From Pseudo-nitzschia pungens (taxonomy: Eukaryota; Bacillariophyta; Bacillariophyceae; Bacillariales; Bacillariaceae), in assembly GCA_037355855.1 (NCBI GenBank), contig CM074758.1, forward strand, positions 97,001 to 161,000: a stretch of 64,000 nucleotides of DNA, given 5' to 3'. The notes below the pieces were generated by a model, which had not been told where the DNA came from, searched no databases, and was given only the letters and a program-made list of their open reading frames with translations. The position numbers were made by a program, and so were the translations under genes. This document shows positions 19,658 through 29,129 of this stretch, piece after piece (position 1 is the stretch's first letter; each line of letters starts with the position of its first letter).

Positions 19658-19960
19658 TTACACTTTGTACCTTGGTCTTGTCTTCTGTTCCTGCTTGTCA
19701 TCCTGTCATTTACCTTTTGATACTGGGTCTTATCCCACTATCTTCTTTCCCATCTCACTTTCTCTCAAGTCCCTATTTTGTGGGACTTGTTCTTGTCTTT
19801 TTCCCTGCTTGATCTTCAAGGTTTGTTTGAAAAATTTGTCGTTCTACCACTTGGGGTCCTGACTCTCTGATGGAGGCGACGTTAAAGTCTGGTTACAGAC
19901 TGAGTAATTTAGTTTCACCTTTGGTGAATAAAGTTATTTAAATAAGTATATTAATTAATT
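19658..19960 (+). promoter_or_regulatory. LINE 3' region with two stem-loops and AATAAA
   Basis: The 3' end contains a perfect 6-bp stem with GTTA loop at 19886-19901 (AGTCTG/CAGACT) and another 6-bp stem with a 3-nt loop at 19914-19928 (TTCACC/GGTGAA), then AATAAA at 19927-19932 and a TTAATTAATT tail at the insertion junction. In several LINE clades a 3' stem-loop is what the reverse transcriptase recognises; applying that here is inference. Confidence 0.6.
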
Positions 19961-19981
19961 AATTCCGCAGTAGTGGAATAA
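19961..19981 (+). repeat. Target-site duplication of the LINE, right copy (21 bp)
   Basis: Identical to 8074-8094. It is followed directly by satellite sequence (ATATTAATTATTCAGTGG) in the correct phase of the 181-bp unit. Confidence 0.92.
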
Positions 19982-21180
19982 ATATTAATTATTCAGTGGT
20001 GACATCCAAATTATTGGTGATTTTTGAATACTTCTTTTTGCATACTCTTGCCCATGCACAGGATGAGGAATATTCACACTGGAATCACACAACTATTGGC
20101 CACATTCATTCAGATATTTGATTTGGTACTTTTTTCTAGTGAATTCTGCAGTAGTGGAATAAATATTAATTATTCAGTGGTGACATCCAAATTATTGGTG
20201 ATTTTTGAATACTTCTTTTTGCATACTCTTGCCCATGCATAGGATGAGGAATATTCACACTGGAATCACACAAATATTTGCCAGATTCATTCAGATATTT
20301 GATTTGGTACTTTTTTCTAGTGAATTCTGCAGTAGTGGAATAAATATTAATTATTCAGTGGTGACATCCAAATTATTGGTGATTTTTGAATACTTCTTTT
20401 TGCATACTCTTGCCCATGCATAGGATGAGGAATATTCACACTGGAATCACACAAATATTTGCCAGATTCATTCAGATATTTGATTTGGTACTTTTTTCTA
20501 GTGAATTCCGCAGTAGTGGAATAAATATTAATTATTCAGTGGTGACATCCAAATTATTGGTGATTTTTGAATACTTCTTTTTGCATACTCTTGCCCATGC
20601 ATAGGATGAGGAATATTCACACTGGAATCACACAAATATTTGCCAGATTCATTCAGATATTTGATTTGGTACTTTTTTCTAGTAAATTCCGCAGTACTGG
20701 GCCAAATATTAATTATTCAGTGGTGACACCCAAATAATTGGTGATTTTTGAATACTTCTTTTTGCATACTCTTGCCCATGCATAGGATGAGGAATATTCA
20801 CACTGGAATCACACAAATATTGGCCAGATTCATTCAGATATTTGATTTGGTACTTTTTTCTAGTAAATTCCGCAGTACTGGGCCAAATATTAATTATTCA
20901 GTGGTGACACCCAAATAATTGGTGATTTTTGAATACTTCTTTTTGAATACTCTTGCCCATGCATAGGATGAGGAATATTCACACTGGAATCACACAACTA
21001 TTGGCCAGATTCATTCAGATATGTGATTTTACAGTATTTTCTAGTAAATTCTACAGTACTGGGCCAAATATTAATTATTCAGTGGTGACATCCAAACGTT
21101 CAATGATTATGGAATACTTCTTTTTGAATACTCTTGCCCATGCACAGTATGAGGAATATTCACACTGGAATCCGCGCTGG
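19982..21180 (+). repeat. 181-bp satellite array, right part (about 7 copies)
   Basis: Anchors ATTCAGTGG at 19991, 20172, 20353, 20534, 20715, 20896 and 21077 keep the 181-bp period of the left part. The last units diverge (GTGATTTTACAGTATTTTC near 21025) and the array ends at about 21170. Confidence 0.95.
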
Positions 21181-21530
21181 AATGGTGGAAATGTCCAAAA
21201 TAGTAATGTAGATAAGTCATTTAAAATAGTTTAGTACTGTAGTTACTACTGTTTGTGTATTGATTAGTCCTTTTTCCGCTCCGTCTGTCCTTTTTCCATT
21301 GGGAGTAACCTTACATAAATGTAGTCAGAAATTATGGCGCGGCGGGGTGGGCTCGAAGTGGGTGAGGGCAGGCTTGTAGTAATCACGAGTAGTTCTGTAG
21401 TAAATACAGTAGTGCTTTGTACTTGGTATGCACCAAAACCGAAAAAGCACGTACAGAAAAAGCACATAAATGCGTGTGCCAAACTTCACATAATTTTGGG
21501 TGCAATCCGACGGCAACTGAATTACAATCC
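21181..21530. other. Intergenic; no supported gene
   Basis: A mixed-sequence stretch between the satellite and the minisatellite. No recognisable gene or motif is seen; short frames on both strands are not credible. Confidence 0.45.
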
Positions 21531-22400
21531 GACAGCAACTGCTGAAATACAATGCAACGGTGAGTGAACTGCATCAAGATCGGGGGTATTGATCATGGAG
21601 TTCACTTCTAACCATGCATGTAATTGCCTGCTTGGTCCTCGTAGGGAAGAATACACAGAACGCAACTGAAATACAATGATGCGACGGGAACTTAAATACA
21701 ATGATGCGATGGGAACTGAAATACGATGCGACGGCAACTGCTGAAATACAATCCGACGGCAACTGCTGAAATACAATGCGACGGTGAGTGAACTGCATCT
21801 TCTAACCATGCATGTAATTGCCTGCTTGGTCCTCGTAGGAAAGAATACACAGAACGCAACTGAAATACAATGATGCGACGGGGAACTGAAATAAAATCCG
21901 ACGGCAACTGCTGAAATACAATGCGACGGTGAGTGAACTGCATCAAGATCGGGGGTATTGATCACGGAGTTCACTTCTAACCATGCATGAAATTGCCTGC
22001 TTGCTCCTCGTAGGGAAGAATACACAAAACGCAACTGAAATACAATGCGACGGGGAACTGAAATAAAATCCGACGGGAACTGAAATACGATGCGACGGCA
22101 ACTGCTCAAATACAATCCGACGGGGACTGAAATACAATCCGACGGCAACTGCTGAAATACGATGCAAGGATGCGACGGGAACACGACGGGGAACTGAAAT
22201 ACAATCCGACGGCAATACAATCCGACGGCAATTGAAATAGGATAATACAATGCGACGGGGAACTGAAATAGGATGCGATGGCAATACAATCCAACGGCAA
22301 TACAATCCAACAGCAATTGAAATAGGATAATACAATGCGACGGGGAACTGAAATAGGATGCGACGGCAACTTAAGTTCAATACGACGGCAACTGAAATCC
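21531..22400. repeat. Compound minisatellite: 24-bp GAAATACAATGCGACGG words within a larger unit
   Basis: Words like GAAATACAATCCGACGGC recur more than 25 times. A larger segment starting CTGCATCAAGATCGGGGG and containing TTCACTTCTAACCATGCATG is repeated at about 21570, 21793 (shortened) and 21939. Serine/phenylalanine-rich minus-strand frames of up to 264 codons run through it because the repeat has no stops in that phase; they are rejected as genes. Confidence 0.85.
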
Positions 22401-22484
22401 ATTTTGTACCAATACAGTATTTGGTATTAGTCAGAATACTAGTGGTTCGTAACATCAATAATAGTGTAACATTATTATCATGTG

Positions 22485-22860
22485 ATAATGGGCGTTGCCT
22501 CTAGAAACGATGGGCGTTGCCTCTAAAAATGATGGGCGTTGCCTCTAAAATTGATGGGCGTTGCCTCTAGAAATGATGGGCGTTGCCTCAAAAATTTATG
22601 GGCGTTGCCTCAAAAATTGATGGGCGTTGCCTCGAAAATTAATGGGCATTGCCTCGAAAATTCATGGGCGTTGCCTCGAAAATTAATGGGCGTTGCCTCG
22701 AAAAGTAATGGGGCTTGCCTCGAAAATTTATGGGCGTTGCCTCGAAAATTTATGGGCGTTGCCTCGAAAATTTATGAGCGTTGCCTCGAAAATTTATGAG
22801 CGTTGCCTCGAAAATTTATGAGCGTTGCCTCGAAAATTTATGGGCGTTGCCTCTAAAAAT
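22485..22860 (+). repeat. 20-21 bp tandem array, about 18 copies
   Basis: Head-to-tail copies of ATGGGCGTTGCCTCGAAAAT with drift from CTCTAAAAAT at the edges to CTCGAAAATT in the middle. Each copy begins with ATG, but the frame is pure repeat. Confidence 0.92.
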
Positions 22861-24212
22861 AATTGGCATAGGCTGTAAAATATATATGGTACGGGACTGA
22901 AAAAATGAAGCCGGGGGACAATCCTTTGGTCAAATATTTTGACCCCAAAAGGACCCGGCACGAAAATTTTTGACCCACGTCTAAAATCAGTTATCAGACG
23001 TACATTATTTGAATTGCAGTACTATTAGTAGTATGATGATCCCCTTCTGAAGAAGACCCTTGTGTCCAATCCTAGTACCGATACTGCTAGTAGAGCATTT
23101 GGAGAAGTTAGTTCAACTACTAACCTTACTACAAAGTCCGTTTTGTACTCGTATTCTCTTCTTGTTCATTTCCTTCTTTGTTTTGCGAAGTACCAGTAGC
23201 TGTTCGGTCATTAATTTTGAAACAACGGTGGGAAACTGACAACATATCATGCTTTGTGATGCCAGCAACACTTAAGGATTGGGTGGGCGTAAGAATAGAT
23301 ACGGTCCTATTTGAGTAAATCTTACGGTATTTTCGTTTGGGTCAATCAAAAGTACCGTATACCGTGCACGTGTACGCGGGTAAGATTCTTACGACACAGC
23401 GAGTTCTTCTGTAGCACGTGATTCGATAAGCAAAGATTTTGGACTGACATGACATTTGGATCGTCCCGATCCATCATCAAATCCGCACCATCCAACAAAA
23501 TTGTAAATCATGCCCAAAGTGCGAGTATTGAGTAACCTTAAGGTTAAACCTTACGTAACCTTATTAGTGGAGTTGTAAATTTGTAAACCCTAACCCTATT
23601 GGAATTTGCAACGGAACTCTTATTCGGAGAATGGAGAGTTTGAGAGGGCACCCAATGTTAAAAACTTGTCAAAAGAATTATATTGTCGTGGGCCTGGTAG
23701 GAATTTAACATCTAAAACCGTTAACAAGAATTCTACTTTTCTAATAAACAATTATTGTTGTTTCCGTTGGTGGGCAATATTTTCTTATAACCATTTTGAA
23801 CTATTTCAATTGGTTGGAAATTCGTTAGAAATTATTACTGTACGTACTACTAGATGAATCTAATACCACTGCCACTACTACTAATTACCAGTAGTAGTGG
23901 TAATCTTACCGGTAACCTTACCTCGTAATCCACTACTTATAAAAAATTGTACGATTTTGAACATAAAAATTACAGACTGACTCATACGTACCTTACTACT
24001 AGATGAATCTAATAACACTGCCACTACTACTAATTACTAGTGGTAGTACTACTCGTACTAGTAGCTGATTAAAGTAATAGATCTATCTTTATTTGATCAA
24101 TAGCACGTCCCAAGATGATTCTACGATTTTGAACATAAAAATTACAGACTGATTCATACATAACTTACCATATTGTACGTATTATGTATGTTACCAAAAC
24201 AAAATCTTACGT
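22861..24212. other. Intergenic; no supported gene
   Basis: There is no convincing gene. At 23938-24000 and 24123-24212 it holds copies of the dispersed repeat AATTGTACGATTTTGAACAT plus AAAATTACAGACTGATTCAT, which also forms the tandem array at 28020-29120. Runs of ACTACTAGTA and TACCGGTAACC are common. An 84-codon frame at 23606-23857 is unrecognised. Confidence 0.5.
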
Positions 24213-24222
24213 CGTAATCCAC
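24213..24222 (+). repeat. Target-site duplication of the MULE, left copy
   Basis: CGTAATCCAC here and at 28009-28018. If the first C belongs to the element end, the duplication is 9 bp (GTAATCCAC), the usual Mutator-superfamily length. Confidence 0.85.
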
Positions 24223-24510
24223 GGCGCTCGGAACGCAGATACGACAAATGAAGTCGAAGGGAACGCAGATAGGGTACTTTTGGTTGGAATTCTTCGGTCG
24301 GTACGCTAATAGGGTAATAAACCAAAATGGGGATAAATTCGGTACGCAGATCTGGTAATGAAAACAGATGATACTTCCCGCTCTATCCATATATACAGTA
24401 ATGTAGTATTTTTATCATCCTGAGGAGTGTTTATGAACCCCCCGATATGAATTTGGCAGTAAATTTTTCTCCCGGTATCACTTTTCCCGATCACTCTTTT
24501 ATTTACTCTT
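24223..24510 (+). repeat. MULE left terminal inverted repeat (288 bp)
   Basis: Begins GGCGCTCGGAACGCAG, with GAACGCAGATACG, GAACGCAGATAGG and GTACGCAGATCTGG as spaced related words that could be transposase binding sites (inference). It ends in TTTATTTACTCTTC. Confidence 0.9.
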
Positions 24511-24727
24511 CCAAATCTCCCGTTTGTTCCCTTCCTATCACCTGCCGTTACCAGCATGTGTTTTTGCATTCATCACTTTTTCATCCCTTCCCTTACGTAA
24601 CGTTTTTCTGCCTTGTCCGCTTCTCCCGGGCACCGACTCACTTTCGTGTGGAACAACATTATCACAAAACCAGTTAACTCTCCGTAACTACTACCCATTC
24701 TCCCTTTCCCCTCTCCCATTTGACACT

Positions 24728-26626
24728 ATGACGGCCAGTAGTTGTGTTGGTAATTCTACGCAAAGAAGGAAGAACAAAAAACTCCAAGTTCTTTTTTGGC
24801 ATCCTGCTACCCTACATGAATATCGATCATTTCCTCCTTCATTTAGATCCACCCCCAATCCAGGGAATGATCTTGTACATCAACTCAGTTCATACTGTTT
24901 CAATAGATGGAGCTTTACCGTCAAAACTTTTTGTGGAACAAATTACGGGTGTCGGTATTCAAGTCGCACCTACATTTGTACTTCCAATGTAAAGATTAAG
25001 GTGCATGTTGACTTCGATCAAAAGTCAGGTATATGGGTTCTTTCTGCTCGGAACGACTTTGATGCATTCCAGTCCTATCTGGAGGAGGCTTCACCTGCTT
25101 TGGTTACTAGTAACAAGCATGTATTAGTTCATTTCCCTCCATATCAATTATACATCGAACAGCGGCTTCACAACCATCACGACACTTTGTATTCTACTTT
25201 TCTTTCCGAAAGGATTATAACAGATCATCTATTTTCTGTCTGCAAGTTTCAGTTGAAGGGTACATCAAGCAAGGCAGGAACCATAAGGAAATATGTTAGG
25301 ATGACCAAGAAGGCAATTTATGATTACATACTCGAAAATGTCAAGTCAGATTATTTGTCAATGGCATTATGGTTGCAGAGTCTTGCGAAGGAAAATCCAG
25401 AAGCAACCGTTGTTCTGCAGACTGATGACGAAGATAGGTTTTACAGATGTTTTGTCACAACCCCCATTGCATCATCCAAGTTTTTCGGCACCTTGACAAC
25501 TCCCGTTTTTGTTGGTGACTGTTTCCATTATAAGGATCCAACATACGACGGTGTATGTTTTGTTCTTGTTTCCAAAACCTCTTATGGTGATACTGTACCA
25601 CTGGCATGGGCTATTATTCCAAGGGAAAATACGGAACACCTTGGTTGGATTATCCAGATGTGTCTGAAAGGGAACCTCCTAGTTCACAGATACTCTTTTC
25701 TAACTGATCAAGGCCCTCTTGTCTCCACCTTTAATGTTTTGTTTCAAAGGTATGGGCTGTCTTCCCATGTAGCTTTGTGTATCCAGCATTTCATAAGGTC
25801 CATCAGGGCCGGCTTCGATAGGGTCTTCCCCCCCCTTCGTATGTCAAAACCTGCCAATAACGACCTTGCCTACAAATGTGACCGTGCTCTCCGGAAAAGA
25901 ATATCAGCCGCGTGCAACGCCTGGAGTACCCAATCATTTTTTCAACAAATTGTGGGTTTGTTCTCCGACCTTGTGTTTTTGCACAGCAACAAAAGCGTTG
26001 ACATTCACAATCCCCAAAAGGTCCTCCTTATGTGTGATTCTATCGACGCCATGTTGTACATTCTAAAATACGACCCAAAATTATGGACAGTTTTAGGGAA
26101 TTCCGATCAATTTGTGGAGGACGATTTCCTTGAAAATGTCAGGGGAGCCGTGGGACAGTTCATATACCTGAAACATTTGTTGTCTGATTATTCCGTTTCC
26201 CCCGAGAGTGTTTCCCAAGACAGTATCGATCAAAGAAAATCTCAATGTCAGGCAGACGCTGCACTTTTTGATTATGAGAAAAAAGCAACATGTCGACACG
26301 GCGAGAAATGTGCCCGTATGGGCTTCAAGCGGACCAACCTTGCCGAAACTGTTGCGAGCAAGATGTTCACTACCAACATTCGTGATAGACGACCTTATTA
26401 CACCAGCATCGCTTTTGTGAGTTTCTATAATGATGCAATTGCAACACTGAAATCAAAATTGGATGGAGATCCTTCCGACGACTATAGTAATTCTCTAACG
26501 TCGGTTGGCCAAATGATCAAAACAATGAATTCTTCAGAGTTTGATGCCACTGATTACACGTTGGTGGAAACATCTGAATTAATTGAAAAAAGATGGATAC
26601 GTCGGGGTAATATGCGTCTTCACTAG
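24728..26626 (+). CDS. MULE transposase, N-terminal and catalytic part (632 aa)
   Basis: DDE-type cut-and-paste transposase acting on the element ends. The ATG at 24728 is the first in the frame; the frame is open further upstream without ATG. The MULE core is visible: GDCFHYKDPTYDGVCFVLVS with Asp264, PLAWAIIPRENTEHLGWII with Glu300/303, SFLTDQGPL with Asp327, and the following Cys351-x2-His354 (LCIQHF). This spacing matches the MULE transposase domain, though which acidic residues are catalytic is inferred. A later CRHGEKCARMGFKR may bind zinc. The frame ends at 26626 while the next phase is open from about 26583, so the protein may originally continue into the second frame. Confidence 0.85.
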   Translation: MTASSCVGNSTQRRKNKKLQVLFWHPATLHEYRSFPPSFRSTPNPGNDLVHQLSSYCFNRWSFTVKTFCGTNYGCRYSSRTYICTSNVKIKVHVDFDQKSGIWVLSARNDFDAFQSYLEEASPALVTSNKHVLVHFPPYQLYIEQRLHNHHDTLYSTFLSERIITDHLFSVCKFQLKGTSSKAGTIRKYVRMTKKAIYDYILENVKSDYLSMALWLQSLAKENPEATVVLQTDDEDRFYRCFVTTPIASSKFFGTLTTPVFVGDCFHYKDPTYDGVCFVLVSKTSYGDTVPLAWAIIPRENTEHLGWIIQMCLKGNLLVHRYSFLTDQGPLVSTFNVLFQRYGLSSHVALCIQHFIRSIRAGFDRVFPPLRMSKPANNDLAYKCDRALRKRISAACNAWSTQSFFQQIVGLFSDLVFLHSNKSVDIHNPQKVLLMCDSIDAMLYILKYDPKLWTVLGNSDQFVEDDFLENVRGAVGQFIYLKHLLSDYSVSPESVSQDSIDQRKSQCQADAALFDYEKKATCRHGEKCARMGFKRTNLAETVASKMFTTNIRDRRPYYTSIAFVSFYNDAIATLKSKLDGDPSDDYSNSLTSVGQMIKTMNSSEFDATDYTLVETSELIEKRWIRRGNMRLH

Positions 26627-26705
26627 CGGAGCAAACAGGCATGGTAGTGTCCATCATCTTATCATAAGGTGGAAGTTCCATCAGTTTGATAATGAAGAAA
26701 GGGAA

Positions 26706-27728
26706 ATGAATCAAGAGCATGCATCAGCGAATCCAATAGAAGCTAGGGAAAAATACAACTTCCGAATCATTTGCACACGTCATGTCGAATTCACTCAAAT
26801 GAGAAAATGCCCATGCGCATGTTTCACGAAAGGATTTGAACAAGCAAAGATGCATCCACGCTGGCCTTTTCTTCCGTCCATTCCTTCGAAAGGTTTGATG
26901 GAAGTCTTGGTTTACCGTGCATCATGTGTCCGTGTTTGTAGTAAAAGTCTATTCGACAAATGCGAAGGAAAGTTTGATGATTACTTCGCCCTGCAAACCA
27001 ATAGTCTTTTTCTCCGGCCACCGAATGAGCAATCTATGTCGAACCTTGTGTGCCCCAAACAAATGTCGTGTCCTCCCCTATACAAGAATACTCGGGGACC
27101 TAAGAGACGGATTAAGTCCAATGGTGAATTCTCGATGCATTTCTCAAGCCCAGTCAGGAAAAAATCGAAAAGAGAAGGTGGTGTTGACTCTCCCCTATCT
27201 AAAATCAACAAGCCACTTTCTAAAAGAAACCAGAAGAAAGCAGATGACATTACAAAACGCTTTACACAGCCCAACGGCCTTTTCACTCAAGAAGGTGTGG
27301 ATCGAATGAATGCATTGACGAAAAAGAGAGTGTCAACAACCGTAAATCAAGGTAGGAAGCCGTTTGGTATGAATGTGGAGGATCTGTCCACCATTGTTGC
27401 CGGCGAATACAAAGTTTATCAAATTGGTAGTTATGGGTCTAATGCACAGAACCAGTTTCGACATGTGGGGTTCCCCTTTCCCAAAAAACCACATAGAATT
27501 TTGCCTCTTTCTGCATCGGAGGAAGATCCGTTTCTGGCTGCTTTTTCTCTTACCAAATTTTGGGGTGGAACTCCAGAACCACTAACAACCGAACAACAAT
27601 CATACTTTTCTGAAGAATCACTTTTGTCCACTCGACCAAACAACGAACAAGTTTACGCATTAGCAGAGATTGGCAGCAGATTTTTTTCTGACATAGCCGG
27701 ACATGTTCTCCAAGAGTTTGAAGAGTAA
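26706..27728 (+). CDS. MULE second frame: Cys-rich then basic C-terminal part (340 aa from ATG)
   Basis: Open from about 26583 in the phase +1 to the transposase frame, with first ATG at 26706; the TAA at 27726 lies just inside the right inverted repeat. It has CPCACF (SWIM-like C-x-C) near residue 38, further paired Cys/His residues, and a basic stretch KKSKREGG typical of a nuclear localisation signal. Two readings are possible: the C-terminal part of one transposase split by a frameshift, programmed shift or short intron near 26583-26626, or a separate accessory protein. MULE transposases usually end with a SWIM zinc finger, which favours the first. Confidence 0.6.
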   Translation: MNQEHASANPIEAREKYNFRIICTRHVEFTQMRKCPCACFTKGFEQAKMHPRWPFLPSIPSKGLMEVLVYRASCVRVCSKSLFDKCEGKFDDYFALQTNSLFLRPPNEQSMSNLVCPKQMSCPPLYKNTRGPKRRIKSNGEFSMHFSSPVRKKSKREGGVDSPLSKINKPLSKRNQKKADDITKRFTQPNGLFTQEGVDRMNALTKKRVSTTVNQGRKPFGMNVEDLSTIVAGEYKVYQIGSYGSNAQNQFRHVGFPFPKKPHRILPLSASEEDPFLAAFSLTKFWGGTPEPLTTEQQSYFSEESLLSTRPNNEQVYALAEIGSRFFSDIAGHVLQEFEE

Positions 27729-28008
27729 ATAAAAGAGTGATCGGGAAAAGTGATACCGGGAGAAAAATTTACTGCCAAATTCATATCGGGGGGTTCATAA
27801 ACACTCCTCAGGATGATAAAAATACTACATTACTGTATATATGGATAGAGCGGGAAGTATCATCTGTTTTCATTACCAGATCTGCGTACCGAATTTATCC
27901 CCATTTTGGTTTATTACCCTATTAGCGTACCGACCGAAGAATTCCAACCAAAAGTACCCTATCTGCGTTCCCTCCGACTTCATTTGTCGTATCTGCGTTC
28001 CAGGCTCC
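27721..28008 (-). repeat. MULE right terminal inverted repeat (288 bp)
   Basis: Reverse complement of the left arm; its outer end reads GGAGCCTGGAACGCAG on the minus strand. The stop codon of the second frame lies inside it. Confidence 0.9.
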
Positions 28009-28018
28009 CGTAATCCAC
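28009..28018 (+). repeat. Target-site duplication of the MULE, right copy
   Basis: CGTAATCCAC, identical to 24213-24222. Confidence 0.85.
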
Positions 28019-28019
28019 T

Positions 28020-29125
28020 AATAAAAAATTGTACGATTTTTGAACATAAAAATTACAGACTGATTCATACCAGAAACTGTACATAGTATGTACGGTACCA
28101 AAACTCAATTCTATCATGCTTGCAAGGTCTGTACCAAGAGGTTACTAATGTCATCTACTACCGCACTAGTAGTACAACACAAAGACCAAACAAAATCCTT
28201 CTGTATTTTTTGATTCTCGGCTCATCCCAGGATGAGTCTAATACTACCTGCCACTACTAATAACCAAACCAAAATCTATGCCTATTTGATTCTACTAGAC
28301 ATGTCCCTCTAGATGAATCTAATGCTAGTTCTGCTACTACTAGTAGTACTAGTAACCTTACTAAATGATTAGTAACATGTTACATCCGGTACCAGTAATC
28401 TTACCTCGTAATCCACTAATAAAAAATTGTATGATTTTGAACATAAAAATTACAGACTGATTCATACCAGAAACTGTACATAGTATCATGTACGGTACCA
28501 AAACTCAATTCTATCATGCTTGCAAGGTCTGTACCAAGAGGTTACTAATGTCATCTACTACCGCACTAGTAGTACAACACAAAGGCCAAACAAAATCCTT
28601 CTGTATTTTTTGATTCTCGGCTCATCCCAGGATGAGTCTAATACTACCTGCCACTACTAATAACCAAACCAAAATCTATGCCTATTTGATTCTACTAGAC
28701 ATGTCCCTCTAGATGAATCTAATGCTAGTTCTGCCACTACTAGTAGTAGTAACCTTACTAAAAAATGATTAGTAACATGTTACACCCGGTACCAGTAATC
28801 TTACCTCGTAATCCACTAATAAAAAATTGTATGATTTTGAACATAAAAATTACAGACTGATTCATACCAGAAACTGTACATAGTATCATGTACGGTACCA
28901 AAACTCAATTCTATCATGCTCGCAAGGTCTGTACCAAGAGGTTACTAATGTCATCTACTACCGCACTAGTAGTACAACACAAAGGCCAAACAAAATCCTT
29001 CTGTATTTTTTGATTCTGGGCTCATCCCTGGATGAATCTAATTCTATTGCCACTAATACTAGTAGTAACCAAACCGAAATCTATGCCTATTTGATTCTTG
29101 GGTCTCTTGGTGGAGGATTGGTGTT
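28020..29125 (+). repeat. About 400-bp tandem repeat, two full and one partial copy
   Basis: Anchors AATTGTACGATTTT / AATTGTATGATTTT at 28027, 28425 and 28825 give a 398-400 bp period. Copies share GTACCAAAACTCAATTCTAT, CTACCGCACTAGTAGTACAA and CTCATCCCAGGATGAGTCTA with only a few differences. Diverged single copies lie at 23938, 24123, 30640 and 36110. Confidence 0.92.
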
Positions 29126-29129
29126 GCAA

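Larger units (their letters stand above)
8095..19960 (+). mobile_element. Complete non-LTR (LINE-type) retrotransposon, 11,866 bp
   Basis: The ends are fixed by a perfect 21-bp target duplication in satellite DNA. In order the element has a long repetitive 5' region (8095-10629), ORF1 (10630-13824), ORF2 (13817-19657) with endonuclease, reverse transcriptase, RNase H and a zinc finger, and a 300-bp 3' region with two stem-loops, an AATAAA at 19927 and a short TTAATTAATT-type tail instead of long poly(A). No frameshift or internal stop interrupts either ORF, so it looks potentially autonomous. An RNase H domain and endonuclease upstream of RT place it with the RNase H-bearing, APE-type LINEs; the clade was not determined. 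At nearly 12 kb it is long for a LINE. Confidence 0.93.
24223..28008 (+). mobile_element. Mutator-like (MULE) DNA transposon, 3.79 kb, full ends
   Basis: Defined by 288-bp terminal inverted repeats (24223-24510 and 27721-28008) that match with one internal mismatch apart from the outermost seven or eight bases, flanked by a 9-10 bp duplication. It encodes a MULE-type transposase and a second frame. It inserted into a dispersed repeat: joining the flanks through one duplication copy restores the CTTACGTCGTAATCCACTAAT context seen in nearby copies. Near identity of the arms indicates a recent insertion. Confidence 0.9.

Noticed and set aside
21522..22458. Minus-strand ORFs of up to 264 codons rich in CISAVAVG and VGLYFSS
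   Set aside because: They read straight through the 24-bp minisatellite and contain no non-repetitive protein sequence.
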